A DNA stretch of 25,414 bases from positions 1,036 through 26,449 of the forward strand of contig DLND01000132.1 in the NCBI GenBank assembly GCA_002476905.1, in the 5' to 3' direction. The notes below the pieces were generated by a model. The model was not told the origin of the DNA, made no database searches, and was given only the letters and a program-made list of their open reading frames with translations. The DNA is from Flavobacteriales bacterium UBA7519. Its GTDB lineage: Bacteria > Bacteroidota > Bacteroidia > Flavobacteriales > Weeksellaceae. Position numbers and translations under genes: made by a program. Numbering within the stretch: position 1 is the first letter of the stretch; each line of letters opens with the position of its first letter. Positions 1 to 6,953 of the stretch are shown one piece after another.

Positions 1-507
1 TATACCAATGATATTTTTATTGCTTATGCCAATCTGGGAACAGCGATTAAATATAGGCACTTTTTCGCAGGTGTTTCTGTGGTTGATATACCCTTGAGCA
101 ATGATATTCCTATTGTGAACGGAATTGAGCCTTCACCAACTAAATTTTACTTCAATTTAGGATATGACTGGCATTTTGTAGACGGGCTTTACCTGACACC
201 TTCTATGATGATGAACCTTAACACTAATTCCTCAAGAATCATAGATTATAACGTGATGGCCACGGCTTTCGGAGAGAAAAGTAATATTTCCGCAGGAATC
301 AGTTTCAGAAGTGCCAAAAGTGCGGTTGGTAGCCAGAACCTTGGGCTTTCACCTGTCATCAAAGGGAAAGTAGGATTTCTAACTTTTGGTGCTGTTTACA
401 ATATGGGAGTTTCAGAACTGACAGAAAATTTCGGTAATAGTTTTATGTTGTCACTTGGATTTAATATAGAAAACTTTATTAATTCCAGAGGTTTCCGTTA
501 TAGATAG
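1..507 (+). CDS. PorP/SprF family type IX secretion/gliding membrane protein, 3' part
   Basis: The reading frame is open from the first base of the window and stops at TAG 505-507, so the gene begins upstream and only about 168 C-terminal residues are visible. They show the repeated amphipathic beta-strands of an outer-membrane-type protein. The pattern FFAGVSV, then FNLGYDWHF, then LYLTPSMMMN matches my memory of the C-terminal half of the PorP/SprF family. In Bacteroidota, members of that family are linked to the type IX secretion system and gliding machinery, and many genomes carry several paralogues with different partners. A later GTG at position 79 lies inside the conserved part, so it is not a real start. 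The downstream spacer carries a 7-bp-periodic tract. The family call is fairly secure. Which paralogue this is cannot be told from this fragment. Confidence 0.8.
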   Translation, partial: YTNDIFIAYANLGTAIKYRHFFAGVSVVDIPLSNDIPIVNGIEPSPTKFYFNLGYDWHFVDGLYLTPSMMMNLNTNSSRIIDYNVMATAFGEKSNISAGISFRSAKSAVGSQNLGLSPVIKGKVGFLTFGAVYNMGVSELTENFGNSFMLSLGFNIENFINSRGFRYR

Positions 508-519
508 TTTTATTAAATT

Positions 520-589
520 GTCAATGGTTAATTGTTAATGATTTTCAATTTATAACAAACAATTCATAATTAATCATTTATAACTCAGC
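520..589. repeat. Degenerate 7-bp-periodic AT-rich tract before hemW
   Basis: Ten consecutive 7-mers can be written in one register: GTCAATG, GTTAATT, GTTAATG, ATTTTCA, ATTTATA, ACAAACA, ATTCATA, ATTAATC, ATTTATA, ACTCAGC. The last one touches the TTG start of hemW, so the tract forms the whole of the immediate 5' region of that gene. Copies are diverged, which suggests an old microsatellite-like expansion. Confidence 0.6.
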
Positions 590-1714
590 TTGATTTATCT
601 CCATATTCCTTTTTGCAAGCAGAAATGCAGCTATTGTAATTTTCACTTTTCAACTTCCTTTAGTTTGAAAGACGAGATGTTATCTGCTATCAAAAAAGAA
701 ATCCAACTCAGACACAACGAACTCGAAAATAAAACCCTGAAATCCCTTTATTTCGGTGGCGGAACACCTTCTGTTCTCAGTGGTGATGAAATCAAATCGT
801 TGATTGATGAGATTCAAAAATATTTCAGTTTTGATGAGAATATTGAAATTACATTGGAATCCAATCCTGATGATCTTAATAAAAATTTCCTCAAAGAATT
901 ATCCGGTACAGAAATCAATCGTTTATCTATCGGAACGCAAAGTTTTTATGATGAAGATTTGAAACTGATGAATCGCGCTCACAATGCTTCAGAAGCAAAA
1001 AGTTCGATTAAAAGAGCTCAGGATTTTGGATTAGAGAATATCAGCATCGATTTGATTTACGGTTCACCAACTTCAAATTTCGAAATCTGGAAAGACAATC
1101 TCAGTAAAACAATTGAACTGCAAGTTCCTCACGTTTCGTCGTACGCTCTTACTGTTGAACCAAAAACAGCTTTGGAAAAATGGATTGAAAATGGAAAAAT
1201 CCGTTCTCCCGAAGAAACGGAACAGAACCAGGAATTCTATTATATGAAAGATTTTCTGAAAGATAATGGATTCGACCATTACGAGATTTCAAATTTTGGA
1301 AAACCAGGATTTCATTCCAAACATAATTCTGCTTACTGGAAATCTGAACCTTATTTAGGAATTGGACCTTCAGCACATTCTTATAATGGCAGTTTCGAAA
1401 GAAGTTGGAATATTGCCAATAATCCAATTTATATCAAAAATCTAAACCAAAATATTCTTCCAAAAGAAAAGGAAATACTCACGGAAAAAGACAGATTCAA
1501 CGAAATGATTATGATTGGGTTAAGGACAATTTGGGGTGTAGATTTGAATAAATTCAATCAAAATTTTTCCTCAGAAGTAATCGATTATCTCAATCAAGAA
1601 ATCAAGTCAAAAATAGAATCTGGAATTTTGGAAATAGAAAATAATTATCTCAAAATTCCTGAAAAACATTGGTTTTTAGCAGACGGAATTGCGAGCGATT
1701 TATTTATAGTTTAA
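590..1714 (+). CDS. hemW: Radical SAM heme chaperone HemW
   Basis: HemW is a cytoplasmic radical SAM protein that binds heme and is thought to deliver it to target proteins. It was long annotated as an oxygen-independent coproporphyrinogen oxidase. The N-terminus holds the [4Fe-4S] motif C9-x3-C13-x2-C16 followed by N-F. HemN enzymes have a fourth Cys where this protein has F18, which supports HemW. The SAM-binding motif GGGTPS is at residues 56-61, and a HemN-type C-terminal domain follows. The length of 374 residues is normal. The start is TTG at 590. An in-frame TAA lies only three codons upstream at 581-583, so no longer ATG form is possible, and the MIYLHIPFC start matches the family. 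The gene stands alone on its strand with a short repeat-like leader. Family assignment is very secure. Confidence 0.93.
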   Translation: MIYLHIPFCKQKCSYCNFHFSTSFSLKDEMLSAIKKEIQLRHNELENKTLKSLYFGGGTPSVLSGDEIKSLIDEIQKYFSFDENIEITLESNPDDLNKNFLKELSGTEINRLSIGTQSFYDEDLKLMNRAHNASEAKSSIKRAQDFGLENISIDLIYGSPTSNFEIWKDNLSKTIELQVPHVSSYALTVEPKTALEKWIENGKIRSPEETEQNQEFYYMKDFLKDNGFDHYEISNFGKPGFHSKHNSAYWKSEPYLGIGPSAHSYNGSFERSWNIANNPIYIKNLNQNILPKEKEILTEKDRFNEMIMIGLRTIWGVDLNKFNQNFSSEVIDYLNQEIKSKIESGILEIENNYLKIPEKHWFLADGIASDLFIV

Positions 1715-1768
1715 AGACTTTTAAAAGCTCAGTCAGACAATGCACAATTACTATCAAAGTTGTCACAT

Positions 1769-1862
1769 TGAGCTTGTTGAAATGTTTTTCAGAATAAAAA
1801 TTTCACTATTTTTGTAAAGCTAAATCTTTGCTGAGTTTTAAGTTTATGCTGAGCCTGTCGAA
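1769..1862. repeat. Pair of imperfect 13-bp direct repeats TGAGCYTGTYGAA
   Basis: The two copies are TGAGCTTGTTGAA (1769-1781) and TGAGCCTGTCGAA (1850-1862). They differ at two positions and are 81 bp apart. From general knowledge this core resembles short dispersed sequences seen between genes in flavobacterial genomes. That link is not tested here. Confidence 0.45.
1807..1814 (+). promoter_or_regulatory. Candidate Bacteroidota -7 box for murI
   Basis: TATTTTTG matches the Bacteroidota -7 consensus TAnnTTTG exactly. No clear TTG -33 element lies at the usual 19-21 nt spacing, and the sequence is very AT-rich, so a chance match is possible. If used, murI would have a leader of roughly 125 nt. 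Confidence 0.3.
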
Positions 1863-1945
1863 GTACCTTTGCGAACTTAAAAACATTGTAATGGTCAAAA
1901 AAAATGCAAGATTTGCGTTCAAAATAACAGATAAAAGATTATCTC

Positions 1946-2776
1946 TTGAAAAAGAAAAAAGCCGACTATACGCATCTTTCAGCCAATCAGCCAATCGGGA
2001 TTTTTGATTCCGGCGTTGGTGGATTAACGGTTGCAAAGGAAATTAAAAGATTATTGCCTAATGAAGATTTAATTTATTTTGGTGATACCAAACATCTTCC
2101 TTACGGCGAAAAATCCCGTGAAGCGATCGTTGGTTACTCTACAAAAATTACCGAGTTCCTTTTAGAAAAAAACTGTAAAGCGATTGTGATTGCATGCAAC
2201 TCTGCGACAGCTAATGCACTTCAGGAAGTTCAAGAATTGGTCGCAGACAGGGTTCCTGTGATTGATGTAATTAATCCGGTTGCAGAAAAAGTATCTTACG
2301 AAATCCACAATAATGTTGGCGTGATTGCAACTAAAGCAACGGTCAACTCTGGGCTTTACAAAAAATCAATCCGAAAGCATAATAAGTTCATCAAAGTGGA
2401 TGAATTGGCGACACCACTTTTGGTTCCGGCGATTGAAGAAGGTTTTAAAAATCACCCGATTACACATTCTATTATTTATAATTATCTGAGTAATAGTAAA
2501 CTGAAAAATATTGAAACCTTGATTCTCGGCTGTACGCATTATCCGTTGTTGATAGACGAAATCAAACAATATTACGGAAACCGCGTTCGTGTCATCGATT
2601 CTCCAAACATCGTTGCCAGTCAATTAAAAATAATTTTGGATAAACACAATCTTCTGAACGAGGAAAATCACCAATCTACTTATCAATTTTTCCTGTCAGA
2701 TATTACCAAAAATTTCGAAAAAATTTCGAAAAAATTCTTTGGAAAATCAATTGATCTAGAGTTGAAAGTTCTCTGA
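1946..2776 (+). CDS. murI: Glutamate racemase
   Basis: MurI is a cytoplasmic, cofactor-independent enzyme that interconverts L- and D-glutamate and supplies D-Glu for peptidoglycan. The family signature FDSGVGGLTV is at residues 20-29 with D21 and S22. The two catalytic cysteines are C84 (in ACNSATAN) and C196 (in GCTHYPLL), with H198 beside the second. The length of 276 residues is usual. The start is TTG at 1946: the frame runs upstream only to a TAA at 1925-1927 without an ATG, and the first internal Met lies far inside the conserved fold. The N-terminal KKKKADY stretch resembles flavobacterial MurI N-termini as I remember them. The gene converges on the minus-strand glucosaminidase-like gene 126 nt downstream, and I see no strong terminator between them. 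Confidence 0.94.
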   Translation: MKKKKADYTHLSANQPIGIFDSGVGGLTVAKEIKRLLPNEDLIYFGDTKHLPYGEKSREAIVGYSTKITEFLLEKNCKAIVIACNSATANALQEVQELVADRVPVIDVINPVAEKVSYEIHNNVGVIATKATVNSGLYKKSIRKHNKFIKVDELATPLLVPAIEEGFKNHPITHSIIYNYLSNSKLKNIETLILGCTHYPLLIDEIKQYYGNRVRVIDSPNIVASQLKIILDKHNLLNEENHQSTYQFFLSDITKNFEKISKKFFGKSIDLELKVL

Positions 2777-2902
2777 TTTTCTTTTTTTGCACAGAAAATT
2801 CGAAACTATAAAAGATCCTCAATATCCAATTAAACAGCGTGTATTTTGGATTTTGTAGCTTAGAAACTTGTTTATTCTATCTTCGATCAACAATCTAAGG
2901 CT

Positions 2903-3349
2903 TCAGAGACCAACTTTCTTTCTTACAAGATTCAGTTTTTGCTTCCACTCCGCAGGTTTTGTAGAGTATCCGGAAGATGCGATAGCCATAAACCAATTAT
3001 TATGATCTTGCGAACCTTTTAACTTTTCATAGAATTTCCTTTTGGAAACCCATTCACAAAAGGCACGATAAGAAGCCTTGGAATCAGCAAAACTTTTGAA
3101 TCTGGAACTATTGATGTCGTTTTTTCCAGTCATTCCAAAATGGTTGTTCAGAACCTTGCAAGCGGAACTTGTACCACCGCCGGTTTCCATATAAGCGATG
3201 GAAAGAATCACCACTGTGGGAATTCCAAACTCCTGAGAAAGTTCCGTTGCAAAAGCTTTATACTGACTGATGTAAGAATTCTGTGCAGAAATTTTTAAAC
3301 TGAAAAACAGAATGAAAATCATTAATAATCTGATGTTGAAATTCCTCAT
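2903..3349 (-). CDS. Exported glucosaminidase (GH73-like) peptidoglycan hydrolase
   Basis: This is a 148-residue protein with an N-terminal signal peptide (residues 1-22, hydrophobic core LLMIFILFFSL, likely cut at SA-QN). The rest is one glucosaminidase/lysozyme-like domain of the FlgJ/GH73 type. It contains AYMETGGGTSSA, where E55 is the likely catalytic acid, followed by NNHFGMTG, which matches the family's NNxFGxKG element. It probably cleaves the glycan backbone of peptidoglycan in the periplasm. No LysM or other cell-wall-binding domain is present, so it is a minimal version. The gene starts 13 nt after the rsmD stop on the same strand and is probably cotranscribed with rsmD and the DUF3822 gene. 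Exact bond specificity cannot be told from sequence. Confidence 0.8.
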   Translation of the reverse strand: MRNFNIRLLMIFILFFSLKISAQNSYISQYKAFATELSQEFGIPTVVILSIAYMETGGGTSSACKVLNNHFGMTGKNDINSSRFKSFADSKASYRAFCEWVSKRKFYEKLKGSQDHNNWFMAIASSGYSTKPAEWKQKLNLVRKKVGL

Positions 3350-3362
3350 ATCGCAATCAATT

Positions 3363-3929
3363 TTATTCGGAAATCGGTTCGCTTTGGAAGAAGGAGAAAC
3401 TTACATTTCCATATTTTCTTGTGTCTTTTAGATTCGGATGAGAGAATTTTAGCCTGCTCTGATGTTCCAAAATGAAAGTGCCGTTTGGTTTTAGCAATTC
3501 GTTATTCAGAACCAAATCAATCATTTCGTTGTACTTGTTTTCTTCCGTTTCGAAAGGTGCATCAGCAAAAATAATTTCGTATTTCTTCTCGTGATTTCTC
3601 TTTCTTTTTAACCAATCAAAAACATCAGCTCGCTGAACATTCACTTGCAATCCCATATCCAATTCGTTTGCTGTAGAATTGATAAATCCGGCGTGTTTTG
3701 GATTCAGTTCAACGGACGTAATGTCTTTGCAGTCGCGGGAAGCAAACTCCAAGGTAATGGAACCAATTCCTGCAAACAAATCTAAAACCGAGCAAAACTC
3801 AAGGTCATATTTGTTATCAATAATGCTGAACAGTGCTTCTTTTGCAAAGTCGGTTGTTGGTCTTACTTCGAAATTTTTTGGTGCCGCAATTTTTTTGGCT
3901 TTCCATTTTCCTGATATGATTCGGAACAT
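3363..3929 (-). CDS. rsmD: 16S rRNA (guanine(966)-N(2))-methyltransferase RsmD
   Basis: RsmD uses S-adenosylmethionine to methylate N2 of G966 in 16S rRNA during small-subunit assembly. The protein begins with MFRIISGKWKAKKI and then RPTTDFAKEALFSII, both typical of the family. The SAM-binding loop DLFAGIGSITLE starts at D50, and the acidic residue after strand 2 is E74. The catalytic (D/N)PP(F/Y) motif reads D123-A-P-F126, with Ala replacing the first Pro. The C-terminal half is Rossmann-like, ending in ILEHQSR and a final strand region. The length of 188 residues is normal. The gene lies between DUF3822 and the glucosaminidase-like gene. The family call is secure; the effect of the DAPF motif is unknown. 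Confidence 0.92.
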   Translation of the reverse strand: MFRIISGKWKAKKIAAPKNFEVRPTTDFAKEALFSIIDNKYDLEFCSVLDLFAGIGSITLEFASRDCKDITSVELNPKHAGFINSTANELDMGLQVNVQRADVFDWLKRKRNHEKKYEIIFADAPFETEENKYNEMIDLVLNNELLKPNGTFILEHQSRLKFSHPNLKDTRKYGNVSFSFFQSEPISE

Positions 3930-4075
3930 AAATAATTTTTTTTAACGCAAAAAGCGCAGAGATTTTTTAAATGATTAAAAATGTCTTAAAGTTCGTAAAG
4001 CCGCTTCGCTTAGCTTAGCTGAGTTTTACGCCTTTCCGAACTTTATATCTTAAGTTAATATTATTCTTTGCGGAC
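3930..4075. other. Intergenic region rsmD-DUF3822 with hairpin and dispersed-repeat modules
   Basis: The 146-nt spacer contains an inverted repeat, AAAGTTCG at 3988-3995 pairing with CGAACTTT at 4037-4044. The stem extends inward through AAAG/CTTT and CG/CG pairs. It also contains GCTGAGTTTTA (4018-4028), and CTTTGCGGACTTAA (4066-4079) overlaps the DUF3822 stop codon. Both modules have near-copies at 1830-1880. An AACGCAAAAAGCGCAGAG element at about 3943-3960 resembles another dispersed flavobacterial intergenic motif. No gene is seen. Confidence 0.5.
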
Positions 4076-4792
4076 TTAATTCAATATAAAACTCTTTTTA
4101 TGAAGATTGTCGAAAACGATTTTTAGATTCGGAACAAACTTCTGCATTTCTGAGATGAAAGTTTCGTTCTCAGTTGTTTCTCCATAAATATAAAAATGAG
4201 TTTCAGAGATTCCGAAATCAATTTTGCTCAGCGTAAACATTATGAAATAAAGAAAATCTACCTCCGAAGCCGCATCCAAATTATTATAAAGAACCACTTT
4301 TTTATTCTCAATGGCAAAAAATTCTGCTTGTTGATGATAAAGATTCACGTGGATTTCTTTTCGATTTTTCACATTCAAAGAATTCAGGAACTTTTCGCCC
4401 GAAAAATTGAAATGAACTGGGATTTCCAAAGCTTTAATTTTCTGATAAAAATCTTTAGGAAAACTATAATAAAACTGAATCCCAAATTTCTTGTTCACAG
4501 ATAACATCAGTTCCTCAGAATCCCTTTTTACATCAGCATTGTAAGAAATCAAATTATATCCCAAATCGTGCTGGTCAAAACCTTCTTCCACGATGGAAAA
4601 ATGATTGATGGAGGAAATCACAGAGATTTCAGAAAACTTTTCCGAAGCCAACACTTCATTCAGTTTGTCCTCAACCAGATTTTTTGGTGTTTCTTCATCT
4701 TTCAGAAAGATTTTTTCCTCCAGAACTTTTCTGGACTTAGAAATCTGCCACTGCAAACCATCTTTCGTAAAAAGCAAGGATAATTTCCTCAT
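4076..4792 (-). CDS. DUF3822 family protein
   Basis: This is a 238-residue protein without signal peptide or membrane segment, so probably cytoplasmic. The opening KLSLLFTKDGLQWQISK and the alternating strand/helix pattern fit the Bacteroidota-restricted DUF3822 family, which I remember as predicted to have an actin/hexokinase-like fold and to lie commonly next to rsmD. No catalytic motif is obvious, and I do not assign a function. It is the first gene of a likely three-gene minus-strand unit with rsmD and the glucosaminidase-like gene. A 146-nt spacer with a hairpin separates it from rsmD. A perfect TAnnTTTG box lies 57 nt upstream of the start, facing it. Confidence 0.75.
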   Translation of the reverse strand: MRKLSLLFTKDGLQWQISKSRKVLEEKIFLKDEETPKNLVEDKLNEVLASEKFSEISVISSINHFSIVEEGFDQHDLGYNLISYNADVKRDSEELMLSVNKKFGIQFYYSFPKDFYQKIKALEIPVHFNFSGEKFLNSLNVKNRKEIHVNLYHQQAEFFAIENKKVVLYNNLDAASEVDFLYFIMFTLSKIDFGISETHFYIYGETTENETFISEMQKFVPNLKIVFDNLHKKSFILN

Positions 4793-4848
4793 ATTTTTTT
4801 GTTCTGATATTTAATTGTTTTCAGTAAAAGCTGAAAAACTGAGATTTG

Positions 4849-4856
4849 CAAAGTTA
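4849..4856 (-). promoter_or_regulatory. Candidate -7 box for the DUF3822-rsmD unit
   Basis: On the minus strand this reads TAACTTTG, an exact match to the Bacteroidota TAnnTTTG -7 consensus, 57 nt before the DUF3822 start codon. A TTGAC further upstream is about 32 nt away, too far to be a standard -33 element. It lies in the divergent spacer shared with the thioredoxin-fold gene. Confidence 0.4.
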
Positions 4857-4906
4857 AAAAATTAAAACTTTACTATTCCATTCTCGGTCAATTCTTATAT
4901 TATGGT

Positions 4907-4914
4907 TATCTTCG
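4907..4914 (+). promoter_or_regulatory. Candidate -7 box for the thioredoxin-fold gene
   Basis: TATCTTCG matches TAnnTTTG at all but one fixed position and lies 25 nt upstream of the ATG at 4939. No convincing -33 element was found. It would read divergently from the candidate box at 4849-4856. Confidence 0.25.
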
Positions 4915-4938
4915 CAGTTAATTCGATTTATTCTCAGG

Positions 4939-6108
4939 ATGAACAAGATATCAATTTTACTTATATTATTCGTTTCTCAGTTGAGTTTCTCTCAGCAGTC
5001 CATCAAGTTTGAAGATTCAGATTTTGCAACAATCCTTGCCAAAGCCAAAGCAGAAAAAAAACTGGTTTTTATGGATGCTTATGCAGCTTGGTGCGGACCG
5101 TGTAAATTGATGGAAAAAAATGTTTTCACAGACAAGAATGTGGCAGACTATTACAATCAAAACTTCATCAATTCTCATTTTGATATGGAAAAAGGTGAAG
5201 GCAAAACGCTTGCCGCAAAATATGGTATCAGAAGTTATCCAACATTATTATTCCTAAATGGTGAAGGCGAAATCGTTGGGAAAGAGTTGGGTTATATCAA
5301 AACTGAAGAATTTCTGGAATTGGGAAAGAAAAACAACAAACCAAGTTTAGTCAATACAAACCTTAAGGACGAATTTTTAAAAGGAAAATTAGATCAAGCA
5401 GGCTTACTGAATTTCATTAATCTCTACGCTAGCAAAGATCCAGCCTTGGCAAAACAAGCTTCAGAAAAATATTTTGCCAACAAAAAAGATAAAACGTTTT
5501 CTGGAGAAGAGGTTAATGCGCTTCTTAATTTTACGCAGTCCGTAGATGATGCTAATTATAAAGTTTTTGTGTCAAACAAAGCAGGAATTACTGAACTTCT
5601 TCCTGAGAATAATTACAAACAATTTGATAATTATTTGAAATTGATGAAACTTATTACTTCCGCAACAGATGATAAAACCAAGACAATTGATGATGCAAAA
5701 GTTTTAAAAGAAGGCGAAGGATTATTCCCAAAAGATGAACTGACAAAAAGTCTGAATGTTTATAAATTAAATTATTACGCTGCTCACGAGAATTTTCCAG
5801 CTTACGAAAAAACAGCTTTAGAATATTACAAAAATCCAGATGAATTCAATGCTAATGAGTTATTAACAGCTGCTAGTACAATTGGAGAAAAGTCCAAAGA
5901 TGTAAAATCTCTTCAGGCTGCATCGCGTTGGGCAGAAAAAGTGGTAATGTCTTCAGAAAATTTTGATTCAACAAGTATTTTGGCAACTTTGTATGATAAA
6001 TTAGGCAAAAAAGAGGAAGCGAAAATGTTCGCCGGTATGGCAGCTAATTTTGCAAAAGAGGAAAATAGGGACGCAGCAAAAATGATTGAAATCCTGAACA
6101 AAAAATAA
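4939..6108 (+). CDS. Exported thioredoxin-family protein with long helical C-terminus
   Basis: This is a 389-residue protein with a signal peptide (residues 1-19, ending FSQ) and so acts in the periplasm. Residues 22-130 form a thioredoxin-like domain with the redox motif W51-C52-G-P-C55 and the cis-proline context SYPTLLFLN. Active-site layout and the MDAYAAWCGPCK pattern suggest a DsbD-gamma/thioredoxin-7-like reductase or isomerase. About 250 mainly helical, Lys/Glu/Ala-rich residues follow, without a recognised motif. They may be a TPR-like or protein-binding region. The stop codon overlaps the ATG of the next gene by 1 nt, so the two are translationally linked. The substrate is unknown. 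Confidence 0.85.
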   Translation: MNKISILLILFVSQLSFSQQSIKFEDSDFATILAKAKAEKKLVFMDAYAAWCGPCKLMEKNVFTDKNVADYYNQNFINSHFDMEKGEGKTLAAKYGIRSYPTLLFLNGEGEIVGKELGYIKTEEFLELGKKNNKPSLVNTNLKDEFLKGKLDQAGLLNFINLYASKDPALAKQASEKYFANKKDKTFSGEEVNALLNFTQSVDDANYKVFVSNKAGITELLPENNYKQFDNYLKLMKLITSATDDKTKTIDDAKVLKEGEGLFPKDELTKSLNVYKLNYYAAHENFPAYEKTALEYYKNPDEFNANELLTAASTIGEKSKDVKSLQAASRWAEKVVMSSENFDSTSILATLYDKLGKKEEAKMFAGMAANFAKEENRDAAKMIEILNKK

Positions 6109-6731
6109 TGATGAAAAAACTTTTTTTATTGAGTTTCATTAGTGTTATCACTTCCAGTTTTGCGCAAAAAAATGAAACTTATATCAAAGCTAATGCTTTA
6201 TTTCTTCCAATAGGAATGCTAAATGTTGGGGTTGAACACGGTTTCACGGAACATATCACAGGTCAGGCCGATTTATTTGTTTCTCCCTGGAAATCTTTTG
6301 CTGGTAAGCACGCTCAGGTTTATATGTTGGGATTCAATGGTAGATATTATTTTAATGAGGCTTTCAAAAAATTCTATGTAGGCGTTGACTTTTCATTGGC
6401 GAGATTCAACATCCAAAAATGGAGTTATTGGAATGATAACTTTTATGTTCACAAAAATGGAGTGGTGACACCTTACATCAATTCTAATCTTTATCAGAGA
6501 GGTTATTCTTTTATGCTTGGTGGAATTGCTGGTTACCAATTTACCCTAGGCAATCGCTGGAACCTTGACCTTTATCTTGGACTTGGGACAATGCAGAGTT
6601 TTTACAAAGGTTATGATAAGTTGAGTGGTGATAGATATGACAATAACGGTGACTCTATGGGTAGAGAAACCAACAGAAGCGGTGAGTTCTTGCCTTATAA
6701 AGGTGGAGTAATGATTTCTTATAAATTGTAA
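6108..6731 (+). CDS. DUF3575-like exported/outer-membrane beta-barrel protein
   Basis: This is a 207-residue protein with a signal peptide (about 19 residues, ending SFAQ). It has a glycine- and aromatic-rich alternating pattern and ends in aromatic/hydrophobic strand residues, as expected for a small outer-membrane barrel. KANALFLPIGMLNVGVEHG followed by GRYYF and YVGV matches the DUF3575 family as I remember it. Two adjacent ATG codons (6108 and 6111) could start translation. The first overlaps the thioredoxin-fold gene's TAA by 1 nt. The tight coupling suggests that the thioredoxin-like protein and this protein act in the same compartment. No specific function is assigned. Confidence 0.72.
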   Translation: MMKKLFLLSFISVITSSFAQKNETYIKANALFLPIGMLNVGVEHGFTEHITGQADLFVSPWKSFAGKHAQVYMLGFNGRYYFNEAFKKFYVGVDFSLARFNIQKWSYWNDNFYVHKNGVVTPYINSNLYQRGYSFMLGGIAGYQFTLGNRWNLDLYLGLGTMQSFYKGYDKLSGDRYDNNGDSMGRETNRSGEFLPYKGGVMISYKL

Positions 6732-6735
6732 AATT

Positions 6736-6939
6736 ATGATGATAAAGAATCCAAAATACATTTTAATTGCAGCTATCACTTTCATCATTATTTTTCTGAT
6801 GAATTATATTGGAAATGATTCTCCAGACAAGCTTTCTAGAGCTTTATTAATTGCTTTTTCAGCGGTAATAGGTTTGGGAATAGGGATGTGGATTTACAGC
6901 AAACGTGACCAAAATGACGAACGTAACAATTTTGATTAA
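6736..6939 (+). CDS. Small two-helix membrane protein, unknown function
   Basis: This is a 67-residue protein with two hydrophobic segments, about residues 8-25 and 37-54. A short polar loop (GNDSPDKLSR) separates them, and the tail is charged (KRDQNDERNNFD). It starts 4 nt after the previous stop and ends 14 nt before lpxH, so it sits in the operon and is likely real. Two consecutive ATGs (6736, 6739) are possible starts. I do not recognise a family. Confidence 0.6.
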   Translation: MMIKNPKYILIAAITFIIIFLMNYIGNDSPDKLSRALLIAFSAVIGLGIGMWIYSKRDQNDERNNFD

Positions 6940-6953
6940 TTAAACTGATTTTT

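Larger units (their letters stand above)
1715..1945. other. Intergenic region hemW-murI with repeat modules
   Basis: This 231-nt spacer contains no convincing gene. It holds two imperfect copies of TGAGCYTGTYGAA (1769-1781 and 1850-1862), and GCTGAGTTTTA (1830-1840) and CTTTGCGAACTTAA (1867-1880), both of which recur near 4018-4079. A candidate -7 box lies at 1807-1814. A short out-of-frame ATG reading frame begins at 1891 and runs into murI. Confidence 0.6.

Noticed and set aside
2777..2902. Searched for a terminator between convergent murI and the glucosaminidase-like gene.
   Set aside because: ATTTTCT and AGAAAAT near 2780-2800 can pair weakly, but there is no GC pairing and no T run after the stem.
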